The notes beneath the pieces were generated by a model. It did no database searches. It saw nothing but the letters and a program-made list of their open reading frames with translations, and was not told the origin of the DNA. This document shows positions 18,102-26,453 of a DNA stretch of 52,451 nt, one piece after another (positions within the stretch are counted from its first letter, which is position 1; every line of letters starts with the position of its first letter). The translations under genes were made by a program, and so were the position numbers. Origin of the DNA: a bacterium (GTDB lineage: Bacteria; Ratteibacteria; UBA8468; B48-G9; DTJG01); the NCBI GenBank assembly GCA_021800535.1, contig JAJYYV010000012.1, positions 1-52,451 on the forward strand, in the 5' to 3' direction.

Positions 18102-19135
18102 GAAAAAGCGGGCTAAGAGTTTCAAAATTATGTCTTGGTACAATGGTTGGTTTCACAGAAACAAATTATTCAGAAGTAAAAAAAATAATAGATTATGCAA
18201 TAGATTCAGGTATAAACTTCATAGATACGGCTGACTGTTATGGTCCATCAGAAGAAACGGTAGGAAAAGCCCTTTTTGAAGTTGGTAAAAGAAACAAAGT
18301 TGTTCTTGCCACAAAATTTGGTTGGTATATGGGCCAAGGACCAAATGATTATGGAGCAAGCCTAAAACATATTATAGAAAATTGTGAAGCAAGTTTAAAA
18401 AGATTAAAAACTGATTATATAGACCTTTATATAATCCATGTAGTTGACCCAAATACTCCCATGGAAGAAACATTATATGCATTAAATAAGCTTATAAAAG
18501 ATGGAAAAGTACGATATATTGGAACATCAAAACATCCTACATATCTAATTTTAGAAGGTATTTTTACAAGTAAAAAATATGGTTGGCCTCAATTTATAAG
18601 TGAACAGCCACCATATAATATTTTAGACAGAAGTATAGAAAATGAACTTATACCAATGGCTATAAAATATGGTGTAGGAATTACTCCTTTTTTCCCTCTG
18701 GCATCAGGACTTCTTTCAGGGAAATACAAAATAGGACAAAAAATAGACCAGGGAAGATATGCAAAGGCAAATATTGATGAAGGAAATATTTTTACAACTA
18801 AGGCGCTGACAGCTGTCGAAAAATTACTTCCACTTGCACAAACCAAAGGGATAACCCTTGCAGAATTTTCCTTGGCATGGCTTATGCAAAAACCAGGAAT
18901 AACATCTGCAATCCACGGAGCAAGAACATTAGATTATTTAAAATCCGGATTAAAAGCATGTGACATTAATCTCACAGAAGAAGAATTAAAAAAAGTTGAT
19001 GAAATTGTACCCCCGGGTACATATGTAAGTTCTTATTATGAAGATAGTATCTTGAGACCTTCAAGAATGTTTTTTTCAGGAGAAGCAAGAAAAATAAAAG
19101 GAACAGGAGCTTATATACCGCTAAATAATACATAA
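18083..19135 (+). CDS. aldo/keto reductase
   Basis: A 350-residue AKR TIM-barrel oxidoreductase. It begins MEYRQLGKSGLRVSKLCLGT, the standard AKR opening. The tetrad is visible as Asp48 and Tyr53 in FIDTADCYG, Lys78 in LATKFG, and the His in LYIIHVVDP (about 112). It uses NADPH to reduce sugar aldehydes or other carbonyls in the cytoplasm. An AGGAGA site precedes the ATG, which lies within the last 19 bp of the GlmU-like gene. The URO-D family gene follows 23 bp later. The substrate is not deducible. Confidence 0.92.
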   Translation: MEYRQLGKSGLRVSKLCLGTMVGFTETNYSEVKKIIDYAIDSGINFIDTADCYGPSEETVGKALFEVGKRNKVVLATKFGWYMGQGPNDYGASLKHIIENCEASLKRLKTDYIDLYIIHVVDPNTPMEETLYALNKLIKDGKVRYIGTSKHPTYLILEGIFTSKKYGWPQFISEQPPYNILDRSIENELIPMAIKYGVGITPFFPLASGLLSGKYKIGQKIDQGRYAKANIDEGNIFTTKALTAVEKLLPLAQTKGITLAEFSLAWLMQKPGITSAIHGARTLDYLKSGLKACDINLTEEELKKVDEIVPPGTYVSSYYEDSILRPSRMFFSGEARKIKGTGAYIPLNNT

Positions 19136-19158
19136 AAACAGAAAGAAGAAAAAATAAA

Positions 19159-20250
19159 ATGATAAAAGTCCCTTTACAAAAGCCAACACCTGATATTAAC
19201 AATTTTTTAAAAGTTATTAAAGGAGAAATAATCCCTGATAAACCTCCTTTAATAGAACTTTTTCTTGATTATGAAATCGTCAGAGAAATTTCAATAAATC
19301 ATCTTAATAGAAACTGGGTTGAACCATCTTCAGAAAAAGAAACAATAAAACAATACTTAAAAAACTGGATAGAGGTATACTGGAAAATGGGATATGACTA
19401 CATAAGAATGAGTGGGGGCTTAGATTTTCCTCTGGGAATATCAAGAAAAGGAAATGATACCGCTCTGTTATCAAGAGGAAACAGGAATTGGGCAGAAGAA
19501 GGAAAAGGTCCAATTTCAACCTGGGAGGATTTTGAAAAATATCCATGGCCAAATCTGGAAAAAATAGACTTATGGCAATATGAATTTGTCGCTAAAAATC
19601 TTCCTGAAGGTATGGGCCTTTTTGTTTGCCCCACAAGTGGATTTTTGGAAATTCCATTAGACAGTCTTCTGGGGTACGAAAATCTTTGTTTTCTTCTTTT
19701 TGATAACCCTTCACTTGTTGAATCTGTTTTTCAAAAAGTTGGAGAATCCATTTATGGATTCTATCAAAAAATCATTGGACTACCTAAACTGGCTGGATTT
19801 TTTCAAGGAGATGATATGGGTTTTAAAACAGGAACATTAATTTCTCCCAAAGATATAAAAAATTTAGTGCTCCCATGGCATAAAAAACTTTGTTCATTGG
19901 CCCATAAAAACGGTCTTATATATCTTCTTCATGTATGTGGCCAGATTGATGAAATAATGGATATTTTGATAAATGATGTAAAAATTGATGGAAGGCACTC
20001 ATTTGAAGATGAAGGGAATTCTGTAATAAAAGCCAAAGAAAAATACGGAGATAAAATCGCTATTCTTGGAGGAATTGATGTTGATAAATTATCCCGTTTA
20101 TCAGAAAAAGATTTAAGAAAACATGTAAGAAATATTATAGAAAAATGTTTACCCGGAGGAAGATTTGCCTTGGGTTCCGGGAATACTGTAACTAATTATG
20201 TCCCTGTAAAAAATTATTTTGCTATGGTTGAGGAGGATTTAAATCTTTAA
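19159..20250 (+). CDS. uroporphyrinogen decarboxylase (URO-D) family protein, possible corrinoid methyltransferase
   Basis: A 363-residue URO-D/MtaA-like TIM barrel. The motif LLHVCGQIDEIMD (about 255) holds the H-x-C pair that binds zinc in corrinoid methyltransferases such as MtaA. The later Cys expected in the C-terminal glycine-rich loop is Ser here (FALGSGNTVTNYVPVKNY). GFFQGDDMGFKTGTLISP (about 213) is the usual central block. No heme genes are nearby, so true uroporphyrinogen decarboxylation is unlikely; methyl transfer is the better guess. It is one of three paralogues in the window (also 36712-37944 and 44831-45904). It follows the aldo/keto reductase by 23 bp. Confidence 0.82.
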   Translation: MIKVPLQKPTPDINNFLKVIKGEIIPDKPPLIELFLDYEIVREISINHLNRNWVEPSSEKETIKQYLKNWIEVYWKMGYDYIRMSGGLDFPLGISRKGNDTALLSRGNRNWAEEGKGPISTWEDFEKYPWPNLEKIDLWQYEFVAKNLPEGMGLFVCPTSGFLEIPLDSLLGYENLCFLLFDNPSLVESVFQKVGESIYGFYQKIIGLPKLAGFFQGDDMGFKTGTLISPKDIKNLVLPWHKKLCSLAHKNGLIYLLHVCGQIDEIMDILINDVKIDGRHSFEDEGNSVIKAKEKYGDKIAILGGIDVDKLSRLSEKDLRKHVRNIIEKCLPGGRFALGSGNTVTNYVPVKNYFAMVEEDLNL

Positions 20251-20277
20251 CTTATTAAATTAATAAGTTATTAAGTT
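20248..20277. repeat. AT palindrome in the leader of the next gene
   Basis: Perfect 11-bp arms TAACTTATTAA (20248-20258) and TTAATAAGTTA (20260-20270), followed by TTAAGTT and then the ATG at 20285. Related sequences stand before trpS (29760-29784) and ribF (42351-42379). Confidence 0.6.
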
Positions 20278-20284
20278 CCGAACT

Positions 20285-20503
20285 ATGGAAGATAAAAAAA
20301 TTTTTAAAGAATTAAAATATAAAGGATTCAAACTGTTTCAGGTAATACATAATAATAATGAAACATTTGTTATGGCAGAACCAATCAATATTAATGATAT
20401 AATAACCAAAGTAAAAGAAACCACAATTGCAGGTGAAAACTTTGAGGAAGTAAAAAGAAAAATTGATAAAAATTTCAAAAAAAATATAAAATATAATGGA
20501 TAA
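20285..20503 (+). CDS. small hypothetical protein
   Basis: A 72-residue, very charged protein I do not recognise. It is rich in Lys, Glu and Asn with no membrane segment or Cys motif. The pattern LKYKGFKLFQVIHNNNETFVM suggests two beta strands followed by helices. The start lies 7 bp after an AT-rich palindromic leader and has no Shine-Dalgarno. The last 8 bp overlap the DUF2905 gene, which supports it being a translated gene rather than a chance reading frame. Confidence 0.55.
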   Translation: MEDKKIFKELKYKGFKLFQVIHNNNETFVMAEPININDIITKVKETTIAGENFEEVKRKIDKNFKKNIKYNG

Positions 20504-20708
20504 ATTAGCAAAGATTCTTTTTCTGATAGGAGGGCTTTTTATAATTAGCGGTTTTTTGATTGAAAAGAAAATAAAAATTCCTTTGGGAAGACTTCCTGGG
20601 GATATAATGATAAAAAAAGAACATTTTACCTTTTATTTTCCTTTAACCACATCTATAGTTATTAGCATTATCCTTACACTAATTTTTTCACTCTTATGGA
20701 GGAAATAA
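20496..20708 (+). CDS. DUF2905 small membrane protein
   Basis: A 70-residue protein with two membrane segments (about 5-20 and 47-67). The intervening RLPGDIMIKKEHFTFYFPLTTSI is the hallmark of DUF2905 (LGRLPGDi.....f.fyfPl.ts). Function is unknown; members are small inner-membrane proteins widespread in bacteria. It overlaps the preceding small gene by 8 bp and ends 3 bp before the aminopeptidase start, so all three are probably co-transcribed. Confidence 0.88.
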   Translation: MDKLAKILFLIGGLFIISGFLIEKKIKIPLGRLPGDIMIKKEHFTFYFPLTTSIVISIILTLIFSLLWRK

Positions 20709-20711
20709 CAA

Positions 20712-22076
20712 ATGGAAAGAAAAAATGCATGGGAAATATGGAACGAAAAAACAAAAAAAGATGCTTTTTCTTTTTGTGAAAAATATAAAGACTTTCTTTC
20801 TGTAAACAAAACAGAAAGAAAATTTGTTTCTGCTTCTATTAAAACAGGAGAAAAAAATGGATTTACCAATATAGATACATTAAAAAAACTACATTCAGGC
20901 GCCCGTATATATAAAATAAACAAAAATAAACAGGCTGTTTTTGCTGTTATTGGTGAAAAACCTTTAACAGAGGGAGTAAGAATTATTATTTCTCATATAG
21001 ATAGTCCCAGAATAGATTTTAAACCATCACCTGTTTATGAAGATGAATCTCTTGCATTTTTTAAAACGATATATTATGGAGGAATAAAAAAATACCAATG
21101 GCTAACAATTCCTCTTTCTCTTTATGGAACTGTTATATTAAAAAATGGGGAAAAAAAGTCAATTGAAGTTGGAGACACTCCTGATGACCCTGTTTTTACT
21201 ATAACAGACCTTCTTCCCCATCTATCAAAAGACCAGATGAAAAAAACCATAGAAGAGGGCTTTCCCGGAGAGAATTTAAATATTTTGGCCAGTAGTATGC
21301 CGGATATATCAAAAGATAAAGAAAAAACAAAATCTAATCTTTTAAAAATTTTTAAAGAAAACTACGGTATAGAAGAAGAAGATTTTTTAAGCAGTGAATG
21401 CCAGGCAGTCCCTGCAGGAAAAATGAGAGACCTTGGAATAGATAAAAGTATGTTGATTGGATATGGACAGGATGATAGAGCATGTGCTTATACCAGTTTT
21501 AGTGCAATTGTATCTATACAAAAACCTTCTGAAACCTGTATATGCATTCTGGCTGACCAGGAAGAAATTGGAAGCCATGGAGGAACCTCTGCATATTCTT
21601 TATTTTTTCAATATTTTATAGAAGAAATTTTGGAAAAAACAGGCTATTCTTTATCTGAGGTAAAAAGGGTTTATGAAAAATCAAAAGCTATTTCCGCAGA
21701 TGTTGCCTCTTTATTAGACCCAAATTATAAAGAAGTTCATGACCTTAGAAATGCAGCAAGAATGGGATGTGGAATATGCATTGAAAAAACAACAGGAGCA
21801 AGAGGAAAATATGGTAGTATTGAACCCACAGCAGAATATATTGCCAATATAAGAAAAATATTTGATGAAAATGATATAATCTGGCAAACTGCAGAAATAG
21901 GAAAAGTAGAGCAGGGTGGAGGAGGAACTGTAGCAACATATTTAGCCAAATTTGGAATTGATACAATTGACTCCGGAATAGGGGTTCTTTCAATGCATTC
22001 TCCTTATGAAGTTACAAGCAAGGCGGATATTTATAGTGGATATTTAGCCTATAGGGCTTTTTATAACTCACTTTAA
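20712..22076 (+). CDS. M18 family aminopeptidase
   Basis: A 454-residue metallo-aminopeptidase of family M18 (aminopeptidase I type), normal length. Candidate zinc ligands sit in conserved contexts: His in ISHIDSPRIDFKP (about 97), Asp in GYGQDDRACAY (about 255), the Glu pair in DQEEIGSHGGTSA (about 283), Asp in SADVASLLDPNY, and His in SMHSPYEV near the C-terminus (about 430). It removes N-terminal residues from peptides in the cytoplasm. GGAGG lies 9 bp before the ATG. It is the third gene of a short run with the 72-aa protein and DUF2905; the flavoprotein follows 13 bp later. Confidence 0.92.
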   Translation: MERKNAWEIWNEKTKKDAFSFCEKYKDFLSVNKTERKFVSASIKTGEKNGFTNIDTLKKLHSGARIYKINKNKQAVFAVIGEKPLTEGVRIIISHIDSPRIDFKPSPVYEDESLAFFKTIYYGGIKKYQWLTIPLSLYGTVILKNGEKKSIEVGDTPDDPVFTITDLLPHLSKDQMKKTIEEGFPGENLNILASSMPDISKDKEKTKSNLLKIFKENYGIEEEDFLSSECQAVPAGKMRDLGIDKSMLIGYGQDDRACAYTSFSAIVSIQKPSETCICILADQEEIGSHGGTSAYSLFFQYFIEEILEKTGYSLSEVKRVYEKSKAISADVASLLDPNYKEVHDLRNAARMGCGICIEKTTGARGKYGSIEPTAEYIANIRKIFDENDIIWQTAEIGKVEQGGGGTVATYLAKFGIDTIDSGIGVLSMHSPYEVTSKADIYSGYLAYRAFYNSL

Positions 22077-22089
22077 GTAAGGATAAAAA

Positions 22090-22665
22090 ATGAAAGTAAT
22101 TGCATTTAATGGCAGTGCTCGTAAAGATGGAAATACTGCATTATTAATCAGCCATGTATTTGAAGAATTACAAAAAGAAAATATTCATACAGAAATGATA
22201 CAATTGGCAGAACAAAAAATTCATGGCTGCCGGGCATGTTATAAATGTTTTAATCTGAAAAATAAAAAATGTTTTTTTGATGACGATATTATCAATACAT
22301 GCATTGCAAAAATGGAAGAATCAGATGGAATTATTCTTGCTTCCCCAACATATTTTGGAGATATAAGTTCAGAAATAAAAGCATTAATTGACCGTGCGGG
22401 TTTTGTAGCACGCGCTAATAATAATATGTTGGCACGAAAAATTGGTGCGGGAATTATAACAATGAGAAGAGCAGGTGCTCTTCATGCTTTTGATTCTTTA
22501 AACCATTTTTTTCTTATTCAATCCATGATTATTCCAGGTTCTGTCTACTGGAATATTGGCATAGGCAGAGAAAAAGGGGAAGTAGCCAAAGACCAGGAAG
22601 GTATCAATACAATGCATATACTGGGCGAAAATATGGCATGGCTGCTTAAAAAAACAGGAAAATAA
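22090..22665 (+). CDS. flavodoxin-like NAD(P)H:FMN reductase / iron-sulfur flavoprotein family
   Basis: A 191-residue FMN-binding flavodoxin-fold protein. It opens VIAFNGSARKDGNTALLI (residues 3-20), the phosphate-binding loop of NADPH-dependent FMN reductases. HGCRACYKCFNLKNKKC (about 46-62) gives the compact Cys motif (C-x2-C-x2-C, then a further Cys) seen in iron-sulfur flavoproteins. ASPTYFGDISSEIKALIDR (about 86) is the second FMN loop. It probably transfers electrons in the cytoplasm; whether it carries a 4Fe-4S cluster is not certain. It lies in a head-to-tail run between the aminopeptidase and yjbQ. Confidence 0.9.
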   Translation: MKVIAFNGSARKDGNTALLISHVFEELQKENIHTEMIQLAEQKIHGCRACYKCFNLKNKKCFFDDDIINTCIAKMEESDGIILASPTYFGDISSEIKALIDRAGFVARANNNMLARKIGAGIITMRRAGALHAFDSLNHFFLIQSMIIPGSVYWNIGIGREKGEVAKDQEGINTMHILGENMAWLLKKTGK

Positions 22666-22670
22666 TTTCT

Positions 22671-23066
22671 ATGGAATCTTTTAATATAAATACTAAAAAA
22701 AGACGGGAATTTCTTGATATTACAAATGAAATAAAAAAATTAATTAAAACATCAAATATAAAAAATGGGATATGCATTGTTTTTGTTCCACATACAACCT
22801 GCGGACTCACTATAAATGAAAATGCTGACCCATCTGTAAGAGAAGATATTCTTTTAAAATTAAAAGAATTAATTCCTGAAAATACAAACTATTCCCATAT
22901 AGAAGGGAACTCAGACGCTCATATATCCTCAAGTCTTTTAGGCCATAGTCTGACATTAATAATTGAAAACGCAGACCTTAAACTGGGCACATGGCAGGGT
23001 ATATACTTATGCGAATTTGATGGTCCTAGAAATAGACAGGTCTGGATAGAAACTATAAAAAAATGA
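22671..23066 (+). CDS. yjbQ: YjbQ family (UPF0047) protein
   Basis: A 131-residue YjbQ family protein, close to the usual 130-140 residues. Conserved marks are VFVPHTTCGLTINENADPSV (about 41-60), HIEGNSDAHISSSLLG (about 81-96) and LGTWQGIYLCEFDGPRNRQV (about 107-126). Homologues are annotated as secondary thiamine-phosphate synthases because some show weak activity of that kind, but the physiological role is unclear. It overlaps the methyltransferase by 4 bp and follows the flavoprotein by 5 bp. Confidence 0.92.
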   Translation: MESFNINTKKRREFLDITNEIKKLIKTSNIKNGICIVFVPHTTCGLTINENADPSVREDILLKLKELIPENTNYSHIEGNSDAHISSSLLGHSLTLIIENADLKLGTWQGIYLCEFDGPRNRQVWIETIKK

Positions 23067-23647
23067 AACCTGACCCCAAAAAAATTCAGCCGGAACATAA
23101 ATATAAATTAGATACTCCTCAAAGAAGGAAGATTTTACCTCCATATAAAACCTTAAAAAAGTCCGGATTGCAAAAAGGAGATATTTTAGCAGATATAGGT
23201 TGCGGTATTGGATATTTTTCTATTCCTGCTGCCAAAATAGTTGGGAAAAAAGGTAAAATTATCGCCATAGATACCTCAGAAGAAATGCTTAAAGATTTAA
23301 GAAAAAAAATAAAAGAAAAAAATATAGAAAATATAGATATAAAAAAATCCTTACCCTATAAATTCCCTATATCAAATCAGGAAATTTCTTTTACTTTAAT
23401 TTCTAATGTTCTTCATGAAATAGATAATAAACCCCGTTTTTTAAAGGAAATATATAGAATTTTAAAACTAGATGGTACATTATGTATTATTGAATTTAAA
23501 AAAAAGGATACAGGCTCAAATCCACCTGTTAAAGCACGACTCTCCTTAGAACAAGTAAAAAATTATCTTAAAAACTCAAATTTTGCATTTAAAAGGTATA
23601 TTTCAATTTCAAATATCTTTGCAATGTATTTAGCCAATAAAAAATAA
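23063..23647 (+). CDS. class I SAM-dependent methyltransferase
   Basis: A 194-residue Rossmann-fold methyltransferase of the UbiE/Methyltransf_11 type. Motif I is LADIGCGIGYFSIPAA (42-57), with the acidic motif II in IIAIDTSEEMLKDL (about 68). ISNVLHEIDNKPRFLKEIYRILKLDG (about 112-137) is motif post II to III. The substrate is unknown. It is the last gene of the plus-strand run, overlapping yjbQ by 4 bp, and converges with ppk2, leaving only 7 bp between stop codons. Confidence 0.88.
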   Translation: MKPDPKKIQPEHKYKLDTPQRRKILPPYKTLKKSGLQKGDILADIGCGIGYFSIPAAKIVGKKGKIIAIDTSEEMLKDLRKKIKEKNIENIDIKKSLPYKFPISNQEISFTLISNVLHEIDNKPRFLKEIYRILKLDGTLCIIEFKKKDTGSNPPVKARLSLEQVKNYLKNSNFAFKRYISISNIFAMYLANKK

Positions 23648-23654
23648 AGCAAAT

Positions 23655-24416
23655 CTATTTTGGTCTTTTATTTATAAAATTTTCACTATATTGAAAGACT
23701 ATCTCAGGATCAACATTTAATATCTTTTCATTTTTATCTTTATATGAAACATTCAATAAAAAGTGTTTAATTAAATTAATACGGGCTTTATACTTATTAT
23801 TTGCTTTTACAATTACCCATGGGGATTGTGGAGTATGTGTTCTGGCAAATATTTCATCCCTTGCTTTTGTATAATCATCAAAATGTTTAAGAGCGGCATC
23901 ATCCACCGGACTTTCTTTCCATTGCTTTAATATATCTTTTTCTCTTTGTTTTAAACGTTTTTCCTGTTCTTCTTTGTCTATATCAAGATAATATTTAAAC
24001 ATTTTTATGTTTGAATTTATAAGTAAATTTTCAAAATAAACCACATCAGAAAAAAATTGTTCATATTCATTTTTGGTACAAAAACCCATCACTCTTTCAA
24101 CCCCGGCTCTGTTGTACCAGCTTCTATTAAATAATACAAACTCTGAAGGGCCAGGTAAATGAGGAACAAATCTTTGAAAATACCATTCTTTAGCTTCTTT
24201 ATCAGTGGGTTTTTGAATTGCAAAAACTTTTGTCTCCCGAGGACTTAAATGCCTGGTAATGGTTCTTATCATTCCATCCTTGCCGGCGCTGTCCCTGCCT
24301 TCCAAAATCAATAAAATTTTATTCTCTTTCTTTATCAGTTTACTCTGAAATTTTACAAGTTCCACATATAAATTATAAATCTCCTTTTTATAGACATATT
24401 TTTCTTTATTATCCAT
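23655..24416 (-). CDS. ppk2: polyphosphate kinase 2 (PPK2 family)
   Basis: A 253-residue single-domain PPK2. Walker A is EGRDSAGKDG (39-48). The lid and second loop segments RHLSPRETKVFAIQKPTDKE and RFVPHLPGPSEFVLFNRSWY, followed by NRAGVERVMGF, match class I PPK2. The family moves phosphate between polyphosphate and nucleoside phosphates, with class I mainly making NTP from NDP in vivo; that this copy does so is inference. It is the last gene of a five-gene minus-strand operon with a Ppx/GppA-type HD protein, a CHAD-HD fusion and two thymidylate-kinase-like proteins. No ppk1 or ppx is in the window. Confidence 0.93.
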   Translation of the reverse strand: MDNKEKYVYKKEIYNLYVELVKFQSKLIKKENKILLILEGRDSAGKDGMIRTITRHLSPRETKVFAIQKPTDKEAKEWYFQRFVPHLPGPSEFVLFNRSWYNRAGVERVMGFCTKNEYEQFFSDVVYFENLLINSNIKMFKYYLDIDKEEQEKRLKQREKDILKQWKESPVDDAALKHFDDYTKARDEIFARTHTPQSPWVIVKANNKYKARINLIKHFLLNVSYKDKNEKILNVDPEIVFQYSENFINKRPK

Positions 24417-24433
24417 TTTTATTCTCCTGATAA

Positions 24434-25021
24434 TTATTTATTAATCAATAATAAATTTCCAAACTCCTGTTCAAAAAGTTTTTTCTTCCTGTCAAGACCA
24501 GATAAATCTACATTTGAAGGCTGATTTTTCCATTTAATAATTAATGTTAATTTACTGTTTTTATTTTCCATCTTAATATTTTCAACATTACTAAAATGCG
24601 CTCTATCCAATCCATCTGCAATTCTTAAAATAGCAGAAATCTTTCTTATAATATTTTTATCCCTTGCATTCATAGAATTATAAATCTTATGGGTTTCTTT
24701 GGGTAAAGCCTTTCTATGATAACGGGAAATATTCCCTATAATTTTTACTTCCCTTGAATTAAGAAATTTAAAAGGTATTTTATTTATCATTTTCTCTGAT
24801 ATCTTATGGTGTTTAATGAAAGATTTTGAAATACCTATATCATGAAGTAAAGATGCACTAATAAGTAAAAATTTTCCCTGTTCTCCCAATTTATGAATAT
24901 GCTTTAAATCATTAAATATCATCAAAGCAAGTCTGCAAACCTGTAAGCTATGTGTAATATCAGGAGAAAGTTTTTCCATTTTTTCTTCTACGTCTTTTTT
25001 CTTTTTGTCTAATATATTCAT
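24434..25021 (-). CDS. HD domain protein related to the Ppx/GppA C-terminal domain
   Basis: A 195-residue stand-alone HD phosphohydrolase-like domain. His24, the His60-Asp61 pair in SLLHDIG and a late Asp in RIADGLDRAH (about 138) give the metal-binding set. The order YHRKALPK and RIADGLDRAHFSNVENI is the same as in the C-terminal half of exopolyphosphatase/GppA proteins. The N-terminal ASKHA catalytic half of Ppx is missing, so this is either a regulatory polyphosphate- or nucleotide-binding unit or an independent hydrolase. It sits 17 bp before ppk2 and 4 bp after the CHAD-HD gene. Confidence 0.85.
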   Translation of the reverse strand: MNILDKKKKDVEEKMEKLSPDITHSLQVCRLALMIFNDLKHIHKLGEQGKFLLISASLLHDIGISKSFIKHHKISEKMINKIPFKFLNSREVKIIGNISRYHRKALPKETHKIYNSMNARDKNIIRKISAILRIADGLDRAHFSNVENIKMENKNSKLTLIIKWKNQPSNVDLSGLDRKKKLFEQEFGNLLLINK

Positions 25022-25025
25022 CTTT

Positions 25026-26453
25026 TTATTTTTTAGGAAAAGAAAGACCCTCTTTTACTACAGAAGGGGATTTATCCCATATTTTTTTAAATTCAAGGTA
25101 AAAAAAGTTCCAATAAAGAGCATTAATATTTCTGCATATAGGAAAAATATCTTCAAAATTTGATTTCCAATAAGCTCTTTGTTTTTTTAAACTTTTGGAC
25201 TTTATAAACCTTGTAGAATCTAATCGGTCAGCTAATTTTAATATACGGGTTTCCTCATCAGCATTTTTTATTTTATTAAGATATTTTTCATAAGAGTTTT
25301 CATTTTCCTCTTTTGTTAAATTCCAAACAATATCAGCAATATCTTTCCCAAATTTATTCTCTATTTTTTCTTTTGTCGCAGATGAACCCTTACTTTCTAG
25401 TGTATCATGAAGAAGTGCCGAAATAATAATTTTTATATCCTTGATTTTCATCTCTTCAGCTATTATAATTGCTGTTCTTAAAGGATGAAGCACATAAATG
25501 CTTTTTGCATAATCCAGTGCCTCATGCACCAGGGTTTTTTGTTTATTTCCTTCTATATCATTAAGTAAAAAAACAAATTCTTTTTGCAAAGATTGTTCAT
25601 CTCCAATCCCGGAAGCAGATATAAAATCTTTTTCATAGGAAAAAACTTTTTCTGTATTTTTTTTAAATTCTTCAAATAATAAAGATTTCTTTTCATTTAA
25701 TTTATTATAGGTATTTTTTAAATCTGAGTATTTAAATTGAACACCTCTATTTTTTTGTTTTTTAAACTTTTGTACTTTATCAAGTAACACATCTATATCA
25801 TGTATTTCTCCCATTATCTGTTGAAGCGAATGCATATCATCAAGTTTTTCCTGAGTAAGCCATGGAAATATATCTTTTAAAATTTCTGATGTATATCTTA
25901 ATTTTTTTAATATAATTCTCATGTGATGAAACGATTTTATATCTTTATTTTCAGCCTCTTTTTTATAGGAACAAAATTCTTTAAATATATTGGCAATTAT
26001 AAGATTAAATTCATAATCAATATTTATATCAATTGCCTGCTCAAGAATCTTAGAAATATTTATTTCCGATAAAAACCCCATAGGAAATTTATTCATTCTG
26101 TTTTTTATTTTATTTTCAAGTTTTTCAGCATCAATTTTTAAATTTTCTACAAGATGCTGAACAAAAGAATTTTGTTTTTCAAATATTGAATTTAAAATAT
26201 CAATTTCAAGTAATATATCTCTTAATAAACCCAAAGGTTTCATTAATAAGTTAAGATTTTTAAGAATAGATTTTTTTATTTTTATATTGGGTAGCATCTT
26301 TATAAGGGAAATCATTGAGGAAAGACGTCTTATAGAAACACGAAGGTCATGTAAATTATCAGCAGTAATTTCTTTTTTTGTTTTTTCAAATTCTAAAATA
26401 AATTTATCTGTTAATTTTTTATAATAATTCTCCAAACTCTCTATTTTTATCAT
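25026..26453 (-). CDS. CHAD domain fused to a SpoT-type HD domain
   Basis: A 475-residue two-domain protein. Residues about 1-285 form a CHAD domain: LHDLRVSIRRLSSMISL (about 34) and FHHMRIILKKLRYTSEIL (about 175) are its two basic helices with conserved His and Arg, a polyphosphate-binding surface in studied CHAD proteins. Residues about 310-475 resemble the ppGpp-hydrolase HD domain of RelA/SpoT: YVLHPLRTAIIIAEEM, ISALLHDTLESKGS, then ILKLADRLDSTRFI. The first His, the HD pair and the late Asp remain. The SpoT ED pair is ES, and the Asn after ADRL (in ADRLHNMR) is replaced, so hydrolysis of ppGpp is doubtful. It overlaps the second kinase-like gene by 4 bp. Confidence 0.85.
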   Translation of the reverse strand: MIKIESLENYYKKLTDKFILEFEKTKKEITADNLHDLRVSIRRLSSMISLIKMLPNIKIKKSILKNLNLLMKPLGLLRDILLEIDILNSIFEKQNSFVQHLVENLKIDAEKLENKIKNRMNKFPMGFLSEINISKILEQAIDINIDYEFNLIIANIFKEFCSYKKEAENKDIKSFHHMRIILKKLRYTSEILKDIFPWLTQEKLDDMHSLQQIMGEIHDIDVLLDKVQKFKKQKNRGVQFKYSDLKNTYNKLNEKKSLLFEEFKKNTEKVFSYEKDFISASGIGDEQSLQKEFVFLLNDIEGNKQKTLVHEALDYAKSIYVLHPLRTAIIIAEEMKIKDIKIIISALLHDTLESKGSSATKEKIENKFGKDIADIVWNLTKEENENSYEKYLNKIKNADEETRILKLADRLDSTRFIKSKSLKKQRAYWKSNFEDIFPICRNINALYWNFFYLEFKKIWDKSPSVVKEGLSFPKK

